Positions 1-12,236 of a stretch of DNA of 64,000 nt are shown here, in pieces. A program made the position numbers and the translations under genes. The notes beneath the pieces were generated by a model. The model had not been told where the DNA came from and ran no database searches. It saw only the letters and a program-made list of their open reading frames with translations. This stretch comes from Rhizomys pruinosus (Eukaryota; Chordata; Mammalia; Rodentia; Spalacidae), in the NCBI GenBank assembly GCA_009823505.1, contig VZQC01001018.1:33919-97918 (forward strand), written 5' to 3'. Position 1 is the first letter of the stretch; each line of letters begins with the position of its first letter.

Positions 1-91
<91 letters not shown>
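1..91. repeat. (TTTC)n microsatellite
   Basis: An almost perfect run of TTTC units starts at the window edge, so its true length is unknown. It lies at the A-tail side of the antisense B1 that follows and probably grew from that tail. Confidence 0.97.
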
Positions 92-92
<1 letters not shown>

Positions 93-101
93 TTTCTTTC
101 C

Positions 102-236
102 TTTTTTGTCTTTGTTTTGAGACAGGTCTCCCTTTAGTCCCAGCTGGCCTGGAGCTCGCTATGTAGACCAGGCTGGCCTTGAACTCAGAGATCTGCCTGC
201 CTCTGGCTTTGCCTCCCAAGTGCTGGGATTAAAGGC
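102..236 (-). mobile_element. B1 SINE, antisense
   Basis: The plus strand reads as the reverse complement of B1 (GAGACAGG, then CAGGCTGGCCTTGAACTC, then TGGGATTAAAGGC). B1 is a 7SL RNA-derived, L1-mobilised SINE. The copy is diverged and lacks the extreme 5' end. Confidence 0.9.
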
Positions 237-239
237 ATT

Positions 240-720
240 CTCCCCCACCCCAAGAGTTTCCATCTTTTAGAGGGAGGGCTCCTTAAGACAACAGGATGTT
301 TTAAGGGCTGGGGGTAAAACATTCCATCTGCAGGCCCGGATGTAAACAGCTTGAGGGAGTCCCAGAACCGACCAGATTCATTAGGTCCCTCCCTCTCCAG
401 CTGAGGGACAGGGTTAAACAAGCTGAGCTGCCTAGAAGACAGTCAGAGCAGCCATCTGCCTGTCCTGAAAGGACACTCTCCAGTTTGTGCAGCTGCCAAC
501 AGGCTGTGCAGTGCTCTTCAGCTTTCCTGCTTTCGAGAACTGCCCCCGTGCTGGGTGGGCTTTTTGTGAGGCAGCTCTCTTTAAGTCATTTCTAACACTG
601 TAAGTCACTCCTCAACCATATTCTTGTAAGAAACTCCAATAAAACCCATTAGCTCACCGATTTGGACTTAGGTGGTGTCCTAACTTCACTTTCACTGGTT
701 CCCTATCTGGGATAAACAGA
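240..720 (+). mobile_element. Possible LTR (solo) with AATAAA signal
   Basis: This segment of about 480 bp has the look of a retroviral LTR: a mixed-composition 5' part, an AATAAA at about 637-642, and a short tail containing GGTGGTGTCC. No TG/CA ends or target duplication could be fixed by eye, so the boundaries are approximate. An old unrelated unique sequence is the alternative. Confidence 0.4.
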
Positions 721-759
721 CATTTGTTCATGTCATCACAGGAATAGTGTCACACTCCA

Positions 760-1051
760 TGTAGTGGTGGTGGCTTGAACTAGTTGTTTTTGGGTAGGGA
801 TACTCGCTAGACTGTGGTGACATTGCTCTTTGGTTAGAAGAGAGTGTCAAAACACAGAAGACAGTTGGGTCCTGGCGGTGTGATCAGGGCTGACTGAGGA
901 GACGAGATCATCAGTCACATTCTGTAGACTTAGTTTCTCATTTGGCAGCACCCCCTCCTAAATGTCACCTCTCTCTCCTCATTTACACAGATTCTACACC
1001 TACTTTTGTACGCATGCTTTAGATCTTGTCACCCTCAAAAACGACATCACT
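760..1051. other. Unique non-coding DNA
   Basis: No repeat family, splice-site-flanked open frame or RNA gene is recognisable here. Confidence 0.5.
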
Positions 1052-1272
1052 TTAAAAATATTTTATTTGTTATTTTTATTTTATGCGTCTGAGTGCATTG
1101 CCTGCATGTAAGTGCACCCATGTCTTGTCGTGCAATGCTTGGGGATTTGGAAGAGGGAGTTGGAACTGGAGTTAGGATGGTGGTTAGCCACTATGTGGGT
1201 GTTGGGATTTGAACCCAGGTCCTCTGCAAGAGCAGCCAGTGCTCTTAGCTGCTGAGCCATCTCTCCAGCCCC
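1052..1272 (-). mobile_element. B2 SINE, antisense, old
   Basis: Ends in the antisense B2 head CATCTCTCCAGCCCC and starts at a T-rich tail. The central part is diverged, and the tRNA-like B box is decayed (GATTTGAACCCAGG). Confidence 0.9.
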
Positions 1273-1712
1273 AGAAATTACGTCAGTTTTAAAAACTTTA
1301 AATTTCTGTCATCTTTTATTCTCCTGGGTCCTGGTCTCCAGGACCTTCTCTCCAGAAGCTCTGCTGTCAGTAGGTCCTCTTGTCCTTCCAAGTCAACCGC
1401 CCCGTTTGCATTGCTAACGTATTGCACCGAGGCCACCCTTCTCTCTATTTTCTACAGTTTTTTCTACTTCTAATCTCCTGTCCCGAGGGATTATTATTTT
1501 TTTAATAGCAGCTGTAGTGATCCTTTTACAACATAAATAAAAGTTTTTGTAATCCTTACTTTAAACCTTCCCTTACTTTCTTAAGCCACTAGAATTAACC
1601 CAAAGCTTTTTCCCATGTAGCACAAGGCACTGACTGACCTGACACCTGGTTTTCCCTCTAACTTCATTGTCCTCTGCTGGCCTCTTGACCACTCTACTTT
1701 ACAGTCCCTTTT
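1273..1712. other. Unique non-coding DNA
   Basis: No recognisable repeat or gene. AT-rich, with short pyrimidine runs. Confidence 0.5.
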
Positions 1713-1722
1713 TAAACTTTTC

Positions 1723-1983
1723 TTTTTTTTAAAGATTTTTTTTATTTAATTTTATTTATTTCTGTATGTGTATGAATGTACTGTCTGCATGCAGGTTTGT
1801 GCACCCGTGTCGTGCAATGCCGTGGAGGTCAGAAGAGGGTGTCGGATTCCCCTGGAACTGGAGTTCTCCTGGAATTGGAGTTTCAGACGGTTTTCAGCCA
1901 CCATGTGGGTGCTGGGGATAGAACCCGGGTACTCTGTAAGAGCGGTTGGCGCTCTTAACTGCTAGGCCATCTCTCCAGCCCCA
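1723..1983 (-). mobile_element. B2 SINE, antisense, 17-bp-duplication subtype
   Basis: Near full-length B2 from T-rich tail to CTCTCCAGCCCC. It carries the internal tandem duplication typical of one subtype here (CTGGAACTGGAG followed by CTGGAATTGGAG in this orientation, about 1848-1885). A 10-bp target duplication TAAACTTTTC flanks it at 1713-1722 and 1984-1993, marking insertion by L1-type target-primed reverse transcription. Confidence 0.93.
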
Positions 1984-2065
1984 TAAACTTTTCATCTATA
2001 TCCTAGACCCAACTATCCAATTATTTACTTAACAGTTGTATTTGGATTCACACACATCTAATAGT

Positions 2066-2085
2066 ATTTTTATTTATTTATTTAT

Positions 2086-2117
<32 letters not shown>

Positions 2118-2126
2118 TTATTTATT
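2066..2126. repeat. (TTTA)n/(TATC)n microsatellite
   Basis: A compound tetranucleotide tract adjoins the A-tail side of the next antisense B1, so it is probably tail-derived. Confidence 0.95.
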
Positions 2127-2272
2127 TTTGTCTTTGGTGAGACAGGGTCTCCTTGTAGCCCCAGCTGTCCTGGAACTCACTGTGTAGAATAGGAAGGCTT
2201 TGAACTCACAGAGATCCAGTTACCTCTGCCTCCCAAGTGCTGGGATTAAAGGCCTAAGCCACTACCTCTGGC
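2127..2272 (-). mobile_element. B1 SINE, antisense
   Basis: Contains GAGACAGGGTCTCCTTGTAG, then CCTCCCAAGTGCTGGGATTA in the expected order. Internal differences such as GAATAGGAAGGC show age. Confidence 0.92.
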
Positions 2273-2544
2273 TAAAGTTAACCTGTTTAAACACATACAT
2301 ACACATATACACATGCATGCACACACATATAACTTGTATCTAATTGTTCACAGCAGAAATTGGTATTAATCTTGTTTCCTTCCTTGGTGATTCTTGTCAT
2401 TTCTGTCCCCCCAAACCCTTGAATCCATTCTTTTCCAAAGTACTGTCTGCATTCTGGTGGGGCTGCCATCGTCTCTAGTCTGACTCATTTCTTTGGTCTT
2501 CTCGTTTCTGTTCTCTCCACTCTCCACATAACCTTCCTTTGCAA

Positions 2545-2630
2545 TCTTTTTTTTTTTTTTGTATTGGAGATTGAACCCAGAGCCTCACACATGCTCAACA
2601 ATTGCTGTGCTACACCTGCAGCTCCTCTAC
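2545..2630 (-). mobile_element. ID/B4-type SINE fragment, antisense
   Basis: After a run of T there is antisense sequence of an ID-like tRNA-derived head (ATTGAACCCAGAGCC, then GCTACACCTGCAGCTCC). Only the tRNA-like part is present. Confidence 0.7.
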
Positions 2631-4225
2631 ATGAATCTTAACTACCCTATCAGTGATACTAATGTGCGTACTTTCTAGAACTGCTTACTTAAAATAACAT
2701 GCTTTGGTGAAAGGCTGAGGGATAAAGCTTATTTATCTGGTGTGACTATACAGCAGGCCTGGGGAACTTCTTAATGAAATGCCAAACTTAATAATTATAC
2801 TCTTGGCATCCAAAGTATAATGGTATAATACTCATATTTTTCAACTCCAAACCAAAAGATTTGTCTTGCTAATAAACAGTTTAAGAAAATCCCAGGGCAG
2901 CAAATTAGATGCATATTCAGTGCAATCAGAAAGAGGAAATATGTGGGATGTAAATTATGGCAAGTATTTTCCCCTTGGATGATAACCTTGAAACTTTTAA
3001 AGTCAAATTAAAAACAGGCACTCTAGAAAAAGCAAAAGCTTATTCTCCTCAAGATGCAAAAAGTGGACCTAGGTCAAACTTCTAATGCAGCACAAACTAC
3101 AATTTCCTTCATTTTGATATTTTTGCCTGTTATTGAATAAGGGAATAATGTATCTTGAGTGTTACAGTATCTCCATAAGGAAACATCTAAGTGGTTGCTT
3201 TATAAAGGAAAAACTACCCCAAAGTGGCTTATGATTTTGGTGGTTATTCATTTCAGTCGTCCCACTTGGGCCTTTCCTAGGGTCTCCCATGCAGCTGTGG
3301 TCCCCTGGTGATCTGGTGGGTGAAAGAATCTAAATCAGCCCTACTCACACATCAGTCAGTTGGTACAGATGCCAGCTGGGTCTCTCCCTCATCCTCCAGA
3401 TGGCTGTCCAGGGTTTCTTTATGTGAGAGTAGAAACAGTGAGACTTCATGAGCCCAGCTAGAAAGACATAAATCTCAGGTCTGTAAATTGAAGATGGCCT
3501 TCCCAGACTGGAGGGGAGAAGAAATGTACTCTACCACTTGAGTGAAACCAAATCACACTGCAAAGCATTATCATACAGGAATGGGGGAACTGTCATGGGT
3601 ACCATTACCAGCTGTCTGTCTATATGCCACTCACCTTACTTCTTTAGAGAAACATTTTTCTGAATTACTTCATATATGTAAGCATGTATATGTACACATA
3701 TGTACACTTACATATGTGTGCCTATGGCCATGTGTTTGTGTGTGTGCATAAACATGGATAGATTAGATGGCACAACTCAGTATGGTCCATACTTGCACTC
3801 ACAGCATACTTATGTATAACAGTGTTTCAGTAATACATGGTATAGATTAGCAAACATCACAACATCTGAATGGGAGTTGTTTCTGGCTGTCTGTTAATTT
3901 TCTCTAAAGTAATTTGTAAAAAATTCCAAAGCAATAAATACTTCTTAGAAGATGCACAGCATCTAAGTATGCAATTTTTGTTTGGCTAAGAAACATGTAA
4001 TACCTCATTTGCCTTGGTTTAGTTTGGCTTCCAGAAAGCTCAATTATGCCTTATGTCATTGTTCATTTTTATATTAGTGCAGGTAGACTTATATTTCATG
4101 TCTTAGAATTAGTTTTCTAGGTTCTAAAATTTTCCATTTGGACCTTCTTATTCTGTATGGCTATTTGTTATATAAAACTCTTTTCATTTCTGAAATTGAA
4201 TAAGAGGCAATTGAAATATTTAACA
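2631..4225. other. Unique non-coding DNA, 1.6 kb
   Basis: No repeat family recognised apart from short TG/CA-rich text near 3680-3750. Short open frames here have no recognisable domain. Confidence 0.5.
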
Positions 4226-4226
4226 T

Positions 4227-4462
4227 GCGCTGGAGAGATGGCTTAGTGGTTAAGAGCACTGACTGCTCTTGCAGAGGACCTAGATTTGATTCCTAGTACC
4301 CACATGGTAGCTAATAACCAACTATAACACTGGTTCCAGGGGATCTGAAACCCTCTTCTGTCCTTCTTAGGCATTAATTGCACACATGGGTGCACTTCGT
4401 TCAATACATGCATGTAATACACTCATACATAAGATAAATTAATTTTAAAAGAAACATTAAAA
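4227..4462 (+). mobile_element. B2 SINE, sense, diverged
   Basis: Starts GCGCTGGAGAGATGGCTTAG and runs through the tRNA-like part to an A/T-rich tail. The B box is damaged (GATTTGATTCCTAG), so Pol III transcription is unlikely. Confidence 0.9.
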
Positions 4463-4709
4463 AGGACAGTAATGTGGCTTTTGTTATACCAGATGAAGGT
4501 TCACTTTAGAAAATGATATTGATGCACTCTAAGCAGATCATTTCACTTTGGTGTATTTAGAGTATTAGCCTGTACAATTAAATAGTTCGAATAGTGGAGG
4601 GAAGTTCCCCAAAGAGCTGCTAGGCTTAAATGGTTTAATTTGTTCTTTTTTCTCACACCTTATAGTCAGTCATTTAGAAAACTCACGATGACTCTTCCTT
4701 AAAAACCAG

Positions 4710-4854
4710 GTACAAGCGGGGCATGGAGGTGCACATCTTTAATCCCAACACTTGGGAGGCAGATGCAGGCAGATCTCTGTGAGTTCAAGGTCAGCCTGGT
4801 CTACATACTGGGGCTACAGGGAGACCCTGCCTCAAAAAGATTTAAAAAAAAAAC
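4710..4854 (+). mobile_element. B1 SINE, sense
   Basis: Contains GGGCATGGAGGTGCACATC, then GTGAGTTCAAGGTCAGCCTG, ending CTGCCTCAAAAAGA and an A-rich tail. Moderately diverged. Confidence 0.92.
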
Positions 4855-6725
4855 CAGTTACAGACTTTCTGACTCCATTTTCATATGCTATCTAATTTCA
4901 CCTCTTTCAAACTCAGAAGGGATTTTTCATTGAGGAATCATTAATTTGGTTATTGGTCCATAGGAGATTACTGAATCAAATATGAGAGCATCCTTTGCTA
5001 ATACTACTCTTTGTCCACTTTTGATGCTTATCATAAAGTTTGAATTATTAACTTTGAATTTGTATTCCTCCTAGAAAATATTTTTCTCTGATTTCCCTTT
5101 TCTCTGTGAATAATCCCCACACACATTTGCACTTATTTTAAGCTTGTACCTGTCTTGTGCTTTTTAGCCTGGAAGCGCACAGTTGAGGTGGTTCTGTGGG
5201 TTAGACCATGTTAGTCATTAAACCACACATCACCTGCTCAGGGACAGCTTACTTGCTAACTCTTCCAACTAGAGCACAGTCACCACCCTGAAGAGTGTTT
5301 CCAGTGGCTGAAATAGATGTCATTTGGCTCACTGGATGTCTGACAGGTGGCTGAGGAGCCTGTCCACTGCTACATCACCCACAATTGTTCTGTGATTATT
5401 ATCTAGCTTCCCAGCCCATAAACAGACTAAAGAAGCCAAGCAGAGTGAGGTGGTGAGTCGTTGAAAGATGTTTCACCAAGAAGCTCAAGAAGTGGAGATT
5501 TGACAGCCTGAAAATGCTAGAACCAGAAGAAACAGATGAAGCAGACATGAAAATTCAAAAGCACAGCAATCTCAGGTACATAAGCATAAGCACAAATGAT
5601 CTCATTTTCAGTACTGTCCAAGAACAGCATTCCATGGCTTACATAAGGTGCAATGTTTACTATTCATCACAATAGTCCCAACTTGCCAGGAAAAGGTTAT
5701 ATTGCATTCAATTGGTGAATTCAGGAAGACATGGTAAGATTTCCACCAGATTGTTATTACTGCCTTTAATCTTATTAGTGTCTGTTCCTTAAAAGTTTAA
5801 GTTCAGTTAATGGGAAGATTAATTGTGCTGAATGACTCACTGACCACCCTTTGTATGTGTTTTTATGGAGCATGTAGTACATGCCAGGCACTGCCTAGGA
5901 GTTGAATTCACAATAGGGAAGCAAACAAACACCACTGCTGCCTGAGGGCTTTGATTGCACTGGAATGATGGGCTCATTAAACAAGAAAACAGAGAAAAAG
6001 GAAAGAAAAAAGAAACACTTATCTGTTCAGTTTGAATAAAGGCTCAAAGAGAAAGGAACACGGGATGTGATAGAGAATTCCAAGAATGGGTACGAGGAGG
6101 TATTGGATGCTTATTTAGAATTACCAGACCGGACCAGAAACCACCCTCCCCTCTCCCCAGAAGGCGGGATGGAGCCAGCAACACAGAAAGGGGGAGAGAG
6201 GCTCCATAGCAGAGATGGGCAAAGGATTAGAGATAGGAATCTGGCAGTCCAGAGAGCTGACTGGAGGACAGTCTGGCCAGGACACAGATCAGGGGAAGGT
6301 GGAATGATTTGGGACAGAGGAACAAAAAGCCACGCCACTGAGGGCAGTATGGAATCAAGTGGGGAATTTGGATTTTCTTCAGGGTCCCACGGGGAGCCAT
6401 GAAGGTTTCCAAGCACAGCACTGAGTAATGAGCTCCGAGTATTGCACTTCTCTCTGCTTTCCTAATATATCTGGTCATGATATATTAGGAAATGTATGAT
6501 CTGCAAATGTATGATGCAAAAATGAATGTTAATTTTAAAGGCCCTAAATATTAAACAATTTTAGGATGCTCCATAAGAAAAAAAAAAAAAGATTCAAAAC
6601 TACAGATCTAAAATTGGGAACAGAATTGTCCTTTGAAGGGCCCCATGCAAGGGAGGACCCCAGATCTTAACCTTCTTCATGTCTCCGTAGGCTCATTCAC
6701 TTGTGTTGTTGTGGAATCGTTTTGT
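4855..6725. other. Unique non-coding DNA, 1.9 kb
   Basis: No known repeat. Open frames of about 100 codons lie on both strands at 6067-6416, but they overlap each other and show no domain. A short open stretch at about 5484-5578 ends in CAG/GTACAT, which could be a donor-like site, but no acceptor or homology supports an exon. Confidence 0.5.
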
Positions 6726-6726
6726 G

Positions 6727-6945
6727 AAATATTTTATTATTTTTATTTTATATATATGTGAGTGTATTTCCTGCATGAAAGTGCACCTGTGTTGTACACT
6801 GCCACAGAGGTTAGAAAACGGTGTCGGATCTCCTAGAACTGGACTTACTGACATTTGTGGGTGACTTACTGCCATGTAGGTGCTAGGAATGGAACCCAGG
6901 TCTGCTGCAAGAACAACCAGTGCTCTTAGTTTGAGGCTTGATACA
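6727..6945 (-). mobile_element. B2 SINE, antisense, old
   Basis: T-rich tail, then antisense B2 body (GTGAGTGTATTTCCTGCATG, then GCTAGGAATGGAACCCAGG). The usual CTCTCCAGCCCC end is lost. A local near-repeat around 6850-6885 is odd. Confidence 0.82.
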
Positions 6946-7187
6946 CTTTCCCCATCATTCAAAACTCTGTGTGTTTCCTCCCCCACTAGCGTCCAGCCCT
7001 TCTGTATCCTAGCCAATGCCCCTGATTCAGAGATAGGGTTAAAAATATTTTGGTTTGGGTTTTGTTCTTATATTTGATTTGGAGGGATGTTTTCTTTTCT
7101 TTTCTGTCTATTTTATCCATGCATGCAAGTTAATGAAGCTTTTGAAGGGACATATTTCTGAAAGTTGGCATTAGAATACAGGAAGTG

Positions 7188-7353
7188 GCTGGGCGTGGTG
7201 GCTCACACCTTTAATCCCAGCACTTGGGAGGCAGAGGCAGGCAGATCCCTGTGAATTCAAGGCCAGCCTGGTCTACATGATAAGCTCCAGGCCAGTTGGG
7301 ACTAAAGGGAGACCCTGACTCAAAAAGAACCAAAAAAAAAAAAAAAAAAAAAG
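7188..7353 (+). mobile_element. B1 SINE, sense, with long A-tail
   Basis: GGCTGGGCGTGGTGGCTCAC begins the copy, which ends with A-run 7331-7351. There is a small insertion relative to B1 around 7278-7300. Confidence 0.95.
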
Positions 7354-9164
7354 AAAAAGATATAGGAAGATAGTGTAGAAATCAGGGAGGAGCGGGAGGA
7401 AAAGACAATGAGATTCATGTATGCTAGGAGTCACATCTTAGAGAGTCCATTCTCTCCAAAATCAAAAACTACTGGATATATTTCAGGAGATGGTAACATT
7501 CATCTTCTAAAATTTCATTTTTTTAAGATCAAAGACTTTGCAAAGTTCAAGGTGCCATATTGTGCTGGAGCACCCTGCCTCTTTTTGTTCAACGTCTCTA
7601 TACTCTTTGAAGTCTTACTGAACACTGTTGCAGATCTATTTGTCAAACATTTTTTTTTCCTTTAAGCAATACTGTTTATTCCATGAAATGCATTCTCTAG
7701 AGAAATAACGCTGTGTTTTGTATGAAGTACAGGGAGAGATGAGCTGGCTAATTTATTCCATTCCCAGTGCTTTGTAACAGAAGTTTAAATGAATGAAAAT
7801 GATTGAGTTTGTAGGTCTGGCCTGCAGTTATGAAAAGCTGCTGGAAAATGTTGAGTATGGACTGGCTTTAATTTACTGTGTGGATCTCAGCCCATGATAT
7901 GCTTTTCATTTGCTTTCATAAAAGGGAAAGAAACGCACAGCAAAGGCTTTCAGAATGACTGTAGTTGAAAAGAGCCAGTACTTGAAGCTCTAAGATAGTT
8001 ATTTCCTTTGAACAATGGGGTATTGTTCTGGAGGAGCCCAAAAAGAAGATGGAACAGTTATCCTAACATCCTTATTAGTGAGAATTCAAATGGCTTCCTT
8101 GACTAGCTGGTGGGCCTACAGAGGCCATGTGATAACAAAACTAGGACTGGGTGGATGAACAGGAACTCGAGAAACCATAAGTTCTCCCTCCATACAGAGA
8201 CTATCGTCTCTGGACTTTCTCCAGGTGACTTAGCGATTAACCTGTTAGAATCAAGGTTGCTTATGTTCCTAGCCGAACACCTATATTGACTCTTCATTAA
8301 ATGAGTACAACAGGGTCCTGTGGTGTTACCCTGTAGACACAGGTAGAGAAATCCTTCAATGCGCCGTTCCTTTGTTCCTGAGTTTTCATGATGCGCTTCA
8401 TCTGTATAGCCCTGCACCACTGAGGACTGAATTCGGCATTCTGTGTGATTTATGGCAGTGTTTAGTCATCAGGCCTTTGGTTTTTAATGTCTTGTAAATA
8501 TGTAGAAGAAAGCAAGCCCTGCCTTCGTTTCCTAGCAGGGACAGAATGTTTCATTATCGTGGCTTTAATCTCCTCCTTCCCTTTAAAAAGGTAGCATGGA
8601 GACCATCTGGGCCCCTTTGAAGTCAGTTTATTTTACTAAATTAAACTTTCTCAGATTTTGCCTCCCCCTTCACTATGCCATGTAATATTTGATGAATTCT
8701 GGCACAAGTACACCTGTGTTTACAAATCTGACAATTTAGTCTGTAGATGAAGGAAGTTGGAGTCGGAAATTTGTGCCAAATTAAGTCTGTTGGTAGGTTC
8801 CAGGTCTTTTTTTATTCCCATTCTTGGTATTATTTTAAACAGTTCCCCATGTGGATAAATATTTTTGGCTTTGAGTAGTAGATTATTAAAGATACAGCCT
8901 GTGCAGTTATTTAGGGCATGGGGTTTTAAAAAACCAGGTTCAAATCCTTGGTTCATCACTTAGCAAAGTTACTTTTCATTCTTGGACTCTGGGAGCCTCA
9001 GCTATAGGTGGAGACTCTGGTAGCCAGACTCCATGGCCCTCAGTGATGGCTGTTTCCTGGTATTCATGAGCAGTTTCTTCTCTGTGGGATGACTTATGAG
9101 GACCAATACAATATCACAGAAATGATGGTGTGCGACTTCTGAGCCAGGTATAAAGGTATCTTGG

Positions 9165-9168
<4 letters not shown>
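7354..9168. other. Unique non-coding DNA, 1.8 kb
   Basis: No repeat family or coding signal recognised on either strand. Confidence 0.5.
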
Positions 9169-9220
<52 letters not shown>

Positions 9221-9236
9221 ATCTCTCTCTCTCATA
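9169..9236. repeat. (TC)n microsatellite
   Basis: Dinucleotide CT/TC run with a few interruptions. It produces an artefactual Arg-Glu repeat on the minus strand. Confidence 0.97.
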
Positions 9237-9703
9237 TCCTAGTCAAAGGAAAGTCAATGGCCCTATTTTAAGAAGGGAACAGTGGCTGAGGAAAAGATCA
9301 CAGGGCTGAACCAAGGTTTCTTGCTCGTACCATCACAGAAAACATTCATGAGCTCCAGCAAGGTCGTGGATATCGGCAATGGTAGCCAACATTTTGCGTG
9401 CAACCTCATGAGAGATCGTGACCAAGAACCACCCTAATAAACTGCTCCCAAATTCCTCACCTGCGGGAAGTGAGCAAGGGAACAAATGGCTGTTGTTGCT
9501 CTGTGAAGCTGAATTTGGGATCGTTTATAATGTAGAAGTGGACAATGACTATGATAGACCCTCATCATGGGATTGTTGGGACATTAACTCTGACAATGTC
9601 TTGTACATAGAATTATTCAGAAAAATGAAATCATTACTTGTGAATGAAACTTGGCACTAGAGGACCAGTCCTCCTTTTTCAGTAATTTCAAATGCTTTAT
9701 CTG
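9237..9703. other. Unique non-coding DNA with an 80-codon open frame
   Basis: An open frame of 80 codons runs from 9418 to 9660 on the plus strand. I recognise no domain, no upstream splice acceptor and no homology. It may be chance, or a relic of an unrecognised repeat. Confidence 0.4.
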
Positions 9704-9704
9704 T

Positions 9705-9806
9705 GTCCAGATGGTTGTTAGCTGCCATGTGGGTCTGGGAATTGAACCCGGGTCCTCCTAAAGAGCAGCCAGTGCCCTTAACTGCTGAGCCATCTGTCTA
9801 GCTCCA
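9705..9806 (-). mobile_element. B2 SINE fragment, antisense
   Basis: Only the tRNA-like half is present: GCCATGTGGGTCTGGGAATT, then GAACCCGGGTCC, ending GAGCCATCTGTCTAGCTCC. Confidence 0.85.
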
Positions 9807-10632
9807 TGAACTTTGTAGGTTTGGTGGTGCCTCCTTCTCCGGCTCATTACTCTCCATCCTCTGCTCCTATTCCTCGGATTCCCTGCATCAAATGCACTTC
9901 ATGTGGGCCGCCCCACACAGCATTGGCTTTCCTTAGGGAAAGCCCCAGGATGAGAAAAGAGCCCCCAATAAGAGGTGCCTGAGCATTGTTTGCTTGGTAT
10001 GTGTATTCCTGAAATCATTAGGGTGACTTGCTTTATCCCTTTCATTGTTATTCAATTGTTCTACAAATGAAAATCTCAAAATTTTCACATGGAAACGAGG
10101 ACTTCCTCAAGCCAAGACCTGCCAAGCCTCAGCCTCTCCAGACTTGCTACCCTCCCTCTTCCCTACCTCAGCCTTATTATTATTCATTATAATTCTTTTT
10201 ATATAACAGTCTGTTGTTTCTGGAAAAAGAGCTGGTTGTTTCTTCTCACTTTATTTGGTGAATTGTCACTCTAGGTTCAGACCTCAGCCTTAATGTCACA
10301 TGTCCAAGAAGGCCTCTTAGCTGTCATCTTTAATATCCTTGTCACTTTGAACTTTTCTTAACACCAATTCCATTTTGTATTTTCTTAGTGCTTACCATTT
10401 TCTCCCCAAATACCAGCTCTATGAATGGCAGGGACTGTGACTGTCATGGTCTTTATTGCTTAATGTATGGCATAGAAAACCTTCAATAAATATTTATTGA
10501 ATGAAAGGATTTACCTAGGGTAGGCAAAGTTTGCTTGGCTGATGACCGTCTTTTTTATTTTATTTCCTTTATTTTACTATTTTATTTTATTATTTTTCCT
10601 CAGTCTTTCTCTCTCCTTTAAAAATGTGAATA
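9807..10632. other. Unique non-coding DNA
   Basis: No gene or repeat family recognised. The final 80 bp are T-rich with TTTA-like text. Confidence 0.5.
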
Positions 10633-10635
10633 GCT

Positions 10636-10858
10636 GGGGGCTGGAGAGATGGCCTAGCAGTTAAGAGCAGGGGACTCAGGTTTGATCCCCAGCACCCACA
10701 TGGCAGCTGAGAACCGTCTTTAACTCCAGTTCCAGGGGAATCCGACACCCTCTTCTGACCTCCCCGGCATTGCATGACACGGGTGCACAAACCTACATAC
10801 GACAGTACATTCATACACATACAAAAATAAAAATAAATAAATAAATAAATAAATAAAA
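10636..10858 (+). mobile_element. B2 SINE, sense, non-duplicated subtype
   Basis: GGGGGCTGGAGAGATGGCC to an (AAAT)n tail. A stretch of about 18 bp in the tRNA-like part (the normal ACTGCTCTTGCAGAGGACCC) is replaced by a shorter sequence, damaging the internal promoter. The region after the tRNA-like part has a single ACTCCAGTTCCAGGGGA unit. Confidence 0.93.
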
Positions 10859-10871
10859 ATGTGAATAGCCA

Positions 10872-10938
10872 AGCTTATACCTGCCTGCCTCTGTGTCCCA
10901 AGTGCTGGGGTTAAAGGCATGGGCCACCATGTCTGGTT
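10872..10938 (-). mobile_element. B1 SINE fragment, antisense
   Basis: Contains CCTGCCTGCCTCTGTGTCCC, then AAGTGCTGGGGTTAAAGGC and CACCATGTCTGG. This is the 5' third of a B1. Confidence 0.8.
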
Positions 10939-11251
10939 AACAATAAACTATTAACTAACTTAACAAATACTTATTATTCAGTGCCTGGTATTTTCTAGGC
11001 TCTTTTTTAAGCAATTGAGATGCAGTAAAGAACACAATACACAATACACAATACTTGTTAGGATATCATTTCCCAGAACAAATTTTGTGATAGAGAAGCT
11101 GTTGACATTATTGGGAATTAGTATCAGTCTGGCTTTAGGAAATTATGAACAGATTATCTATCGGTTTTTTTTTTTTTTAAAGCTTAGAGCTTCCAAAGGC
11201 TAAGTAGGACTGTGTGATTCATCCAGGTCCAGCTGTTACTGCAGTTTCATT
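10939..11251. other. Unique non-coding DNA
   Basis: Includes a short direct repeat ACACAATAC at about 11031-11052 and a T-run at 11166-11178. No gene seen. Confidence 0.5.
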
Positions 11252-11266
11252 GAAATGTGCAAAAGC

Positions 11267-11420
11267 GAGCTGGGCGTGGTGGCACACGCCTTTAATCCTA
11301 GCACTCGGGAGGCAGAGGCAGGCGGATCTTTGTGAGTTCAAGGCCAGCCTGGTCTACAGAGCGAGTTCCAGGACAGCTGGGTCTACAGGGAGACACTGTC
11401 TTGAAAAGACCAAAAAAAAA
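11267..11420 (+). mobile_element. B1 SINE, sense, with 15-bp TSD
   Basis: Near-consensus B1 (GAGCTGGGCGTGGTGGCACA to GTCTTGAAAAGACC and an A-run). A perfect duplication GAAATGTGCAAAAGC flanks it at 11252-11266 and 11421-11435, so it is a fairly recent insertion. Confidence 0.97.
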
Positions 11421-11435
11421 GAAATGTGCAAAAGC

Positions 11436-12179
11436 TCTTCATCTTCAATGAAACTGAAACTTCTTGAACTCACTTCTCACCCAGCCATAGGGGCTCCCAA
11501 CAGTGGGAACAACCACTTCTCTCTTATTCTACGAGTAGGACAGACTTGACCAGACATGTTGAGTTATTTAAGATCAGAGAATAATTCTGTACTGAGAAGA
11601 TTAAGGCTATCAGCAGCATAGAAATTAAGGACAAACTACATTTCAATCTAGATCTGATAAAACAGGATATATTAAAAATTACCTTCTAGGACAAAATGCA
11701 AGGGATTTTAAATGTGCAATCTAGACTATTACTTCTGAAGTTTGGTGGGAATTGTTTTTGATTTCAGCTCAAGTGCTATAATCTTGCCATATACTGAAGA
11801 TTAAGAATAATTTGCTCAGATATCAAGCTTTACTTGGCAATGACCTTGCTATACTTTCTCAAGGATTTCCAAAGTCATTGGGCAAAATCACATTTTTCTT
11901 GAACTCCTGTGGAGGATTCATTTTTCTTTTAAAGATCCAGGTAACAAAACCAAAAATAACCACAAAAATCACAAGGTGGCATATTCTTTCTGGTTAATAG
12001 ATTACGTTAACTAAAGGGGTTGTAGGGACTAGAGGTGTGTTGTTTAATCTTAGGTCAAATATTTCTTTGATTAATTTCAAAACCATATATACTCTTTCTA
12101 TTTGTTGTTTTACTAAGTTATAGTCTGAATATGCATATCATTGGCTATGAAACTAGAGATCTTTAAAACTTGAAGGAGC
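11436..12179. other. Unique non-coding DNA
   Basis: AT-rich sequence without recognisable features. Confidence 0.5.
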
Positions 12180-12190
12180 TTTTATTTATT

Positions 12191-12233
<43 letters not shown>

Positions 12234-12236
12234 TTT
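12180..12236. repeat. (TTTA)n microsatellite
   Basis: Tetranucleotide run on the A-tail side of the following antisense B1. Confidence 0.96.

Noticed and set aside
5484..5578. Possible exon ending at CAG/GTACAT
   Set aside because: No acceptor with polypyrimidine tract at a matching place, no recognisable protein, stop upstream in frame.
6067..6416. Overlapping 101-111-codon frames on both strands
   Set aside because: Length is compatible with chance in this composition; no domain on either strand.
9002..9235. Arg-Glu-rich small protein on the minus strand
   Set aside because: Direct translation of the (TC)n microsatellite.
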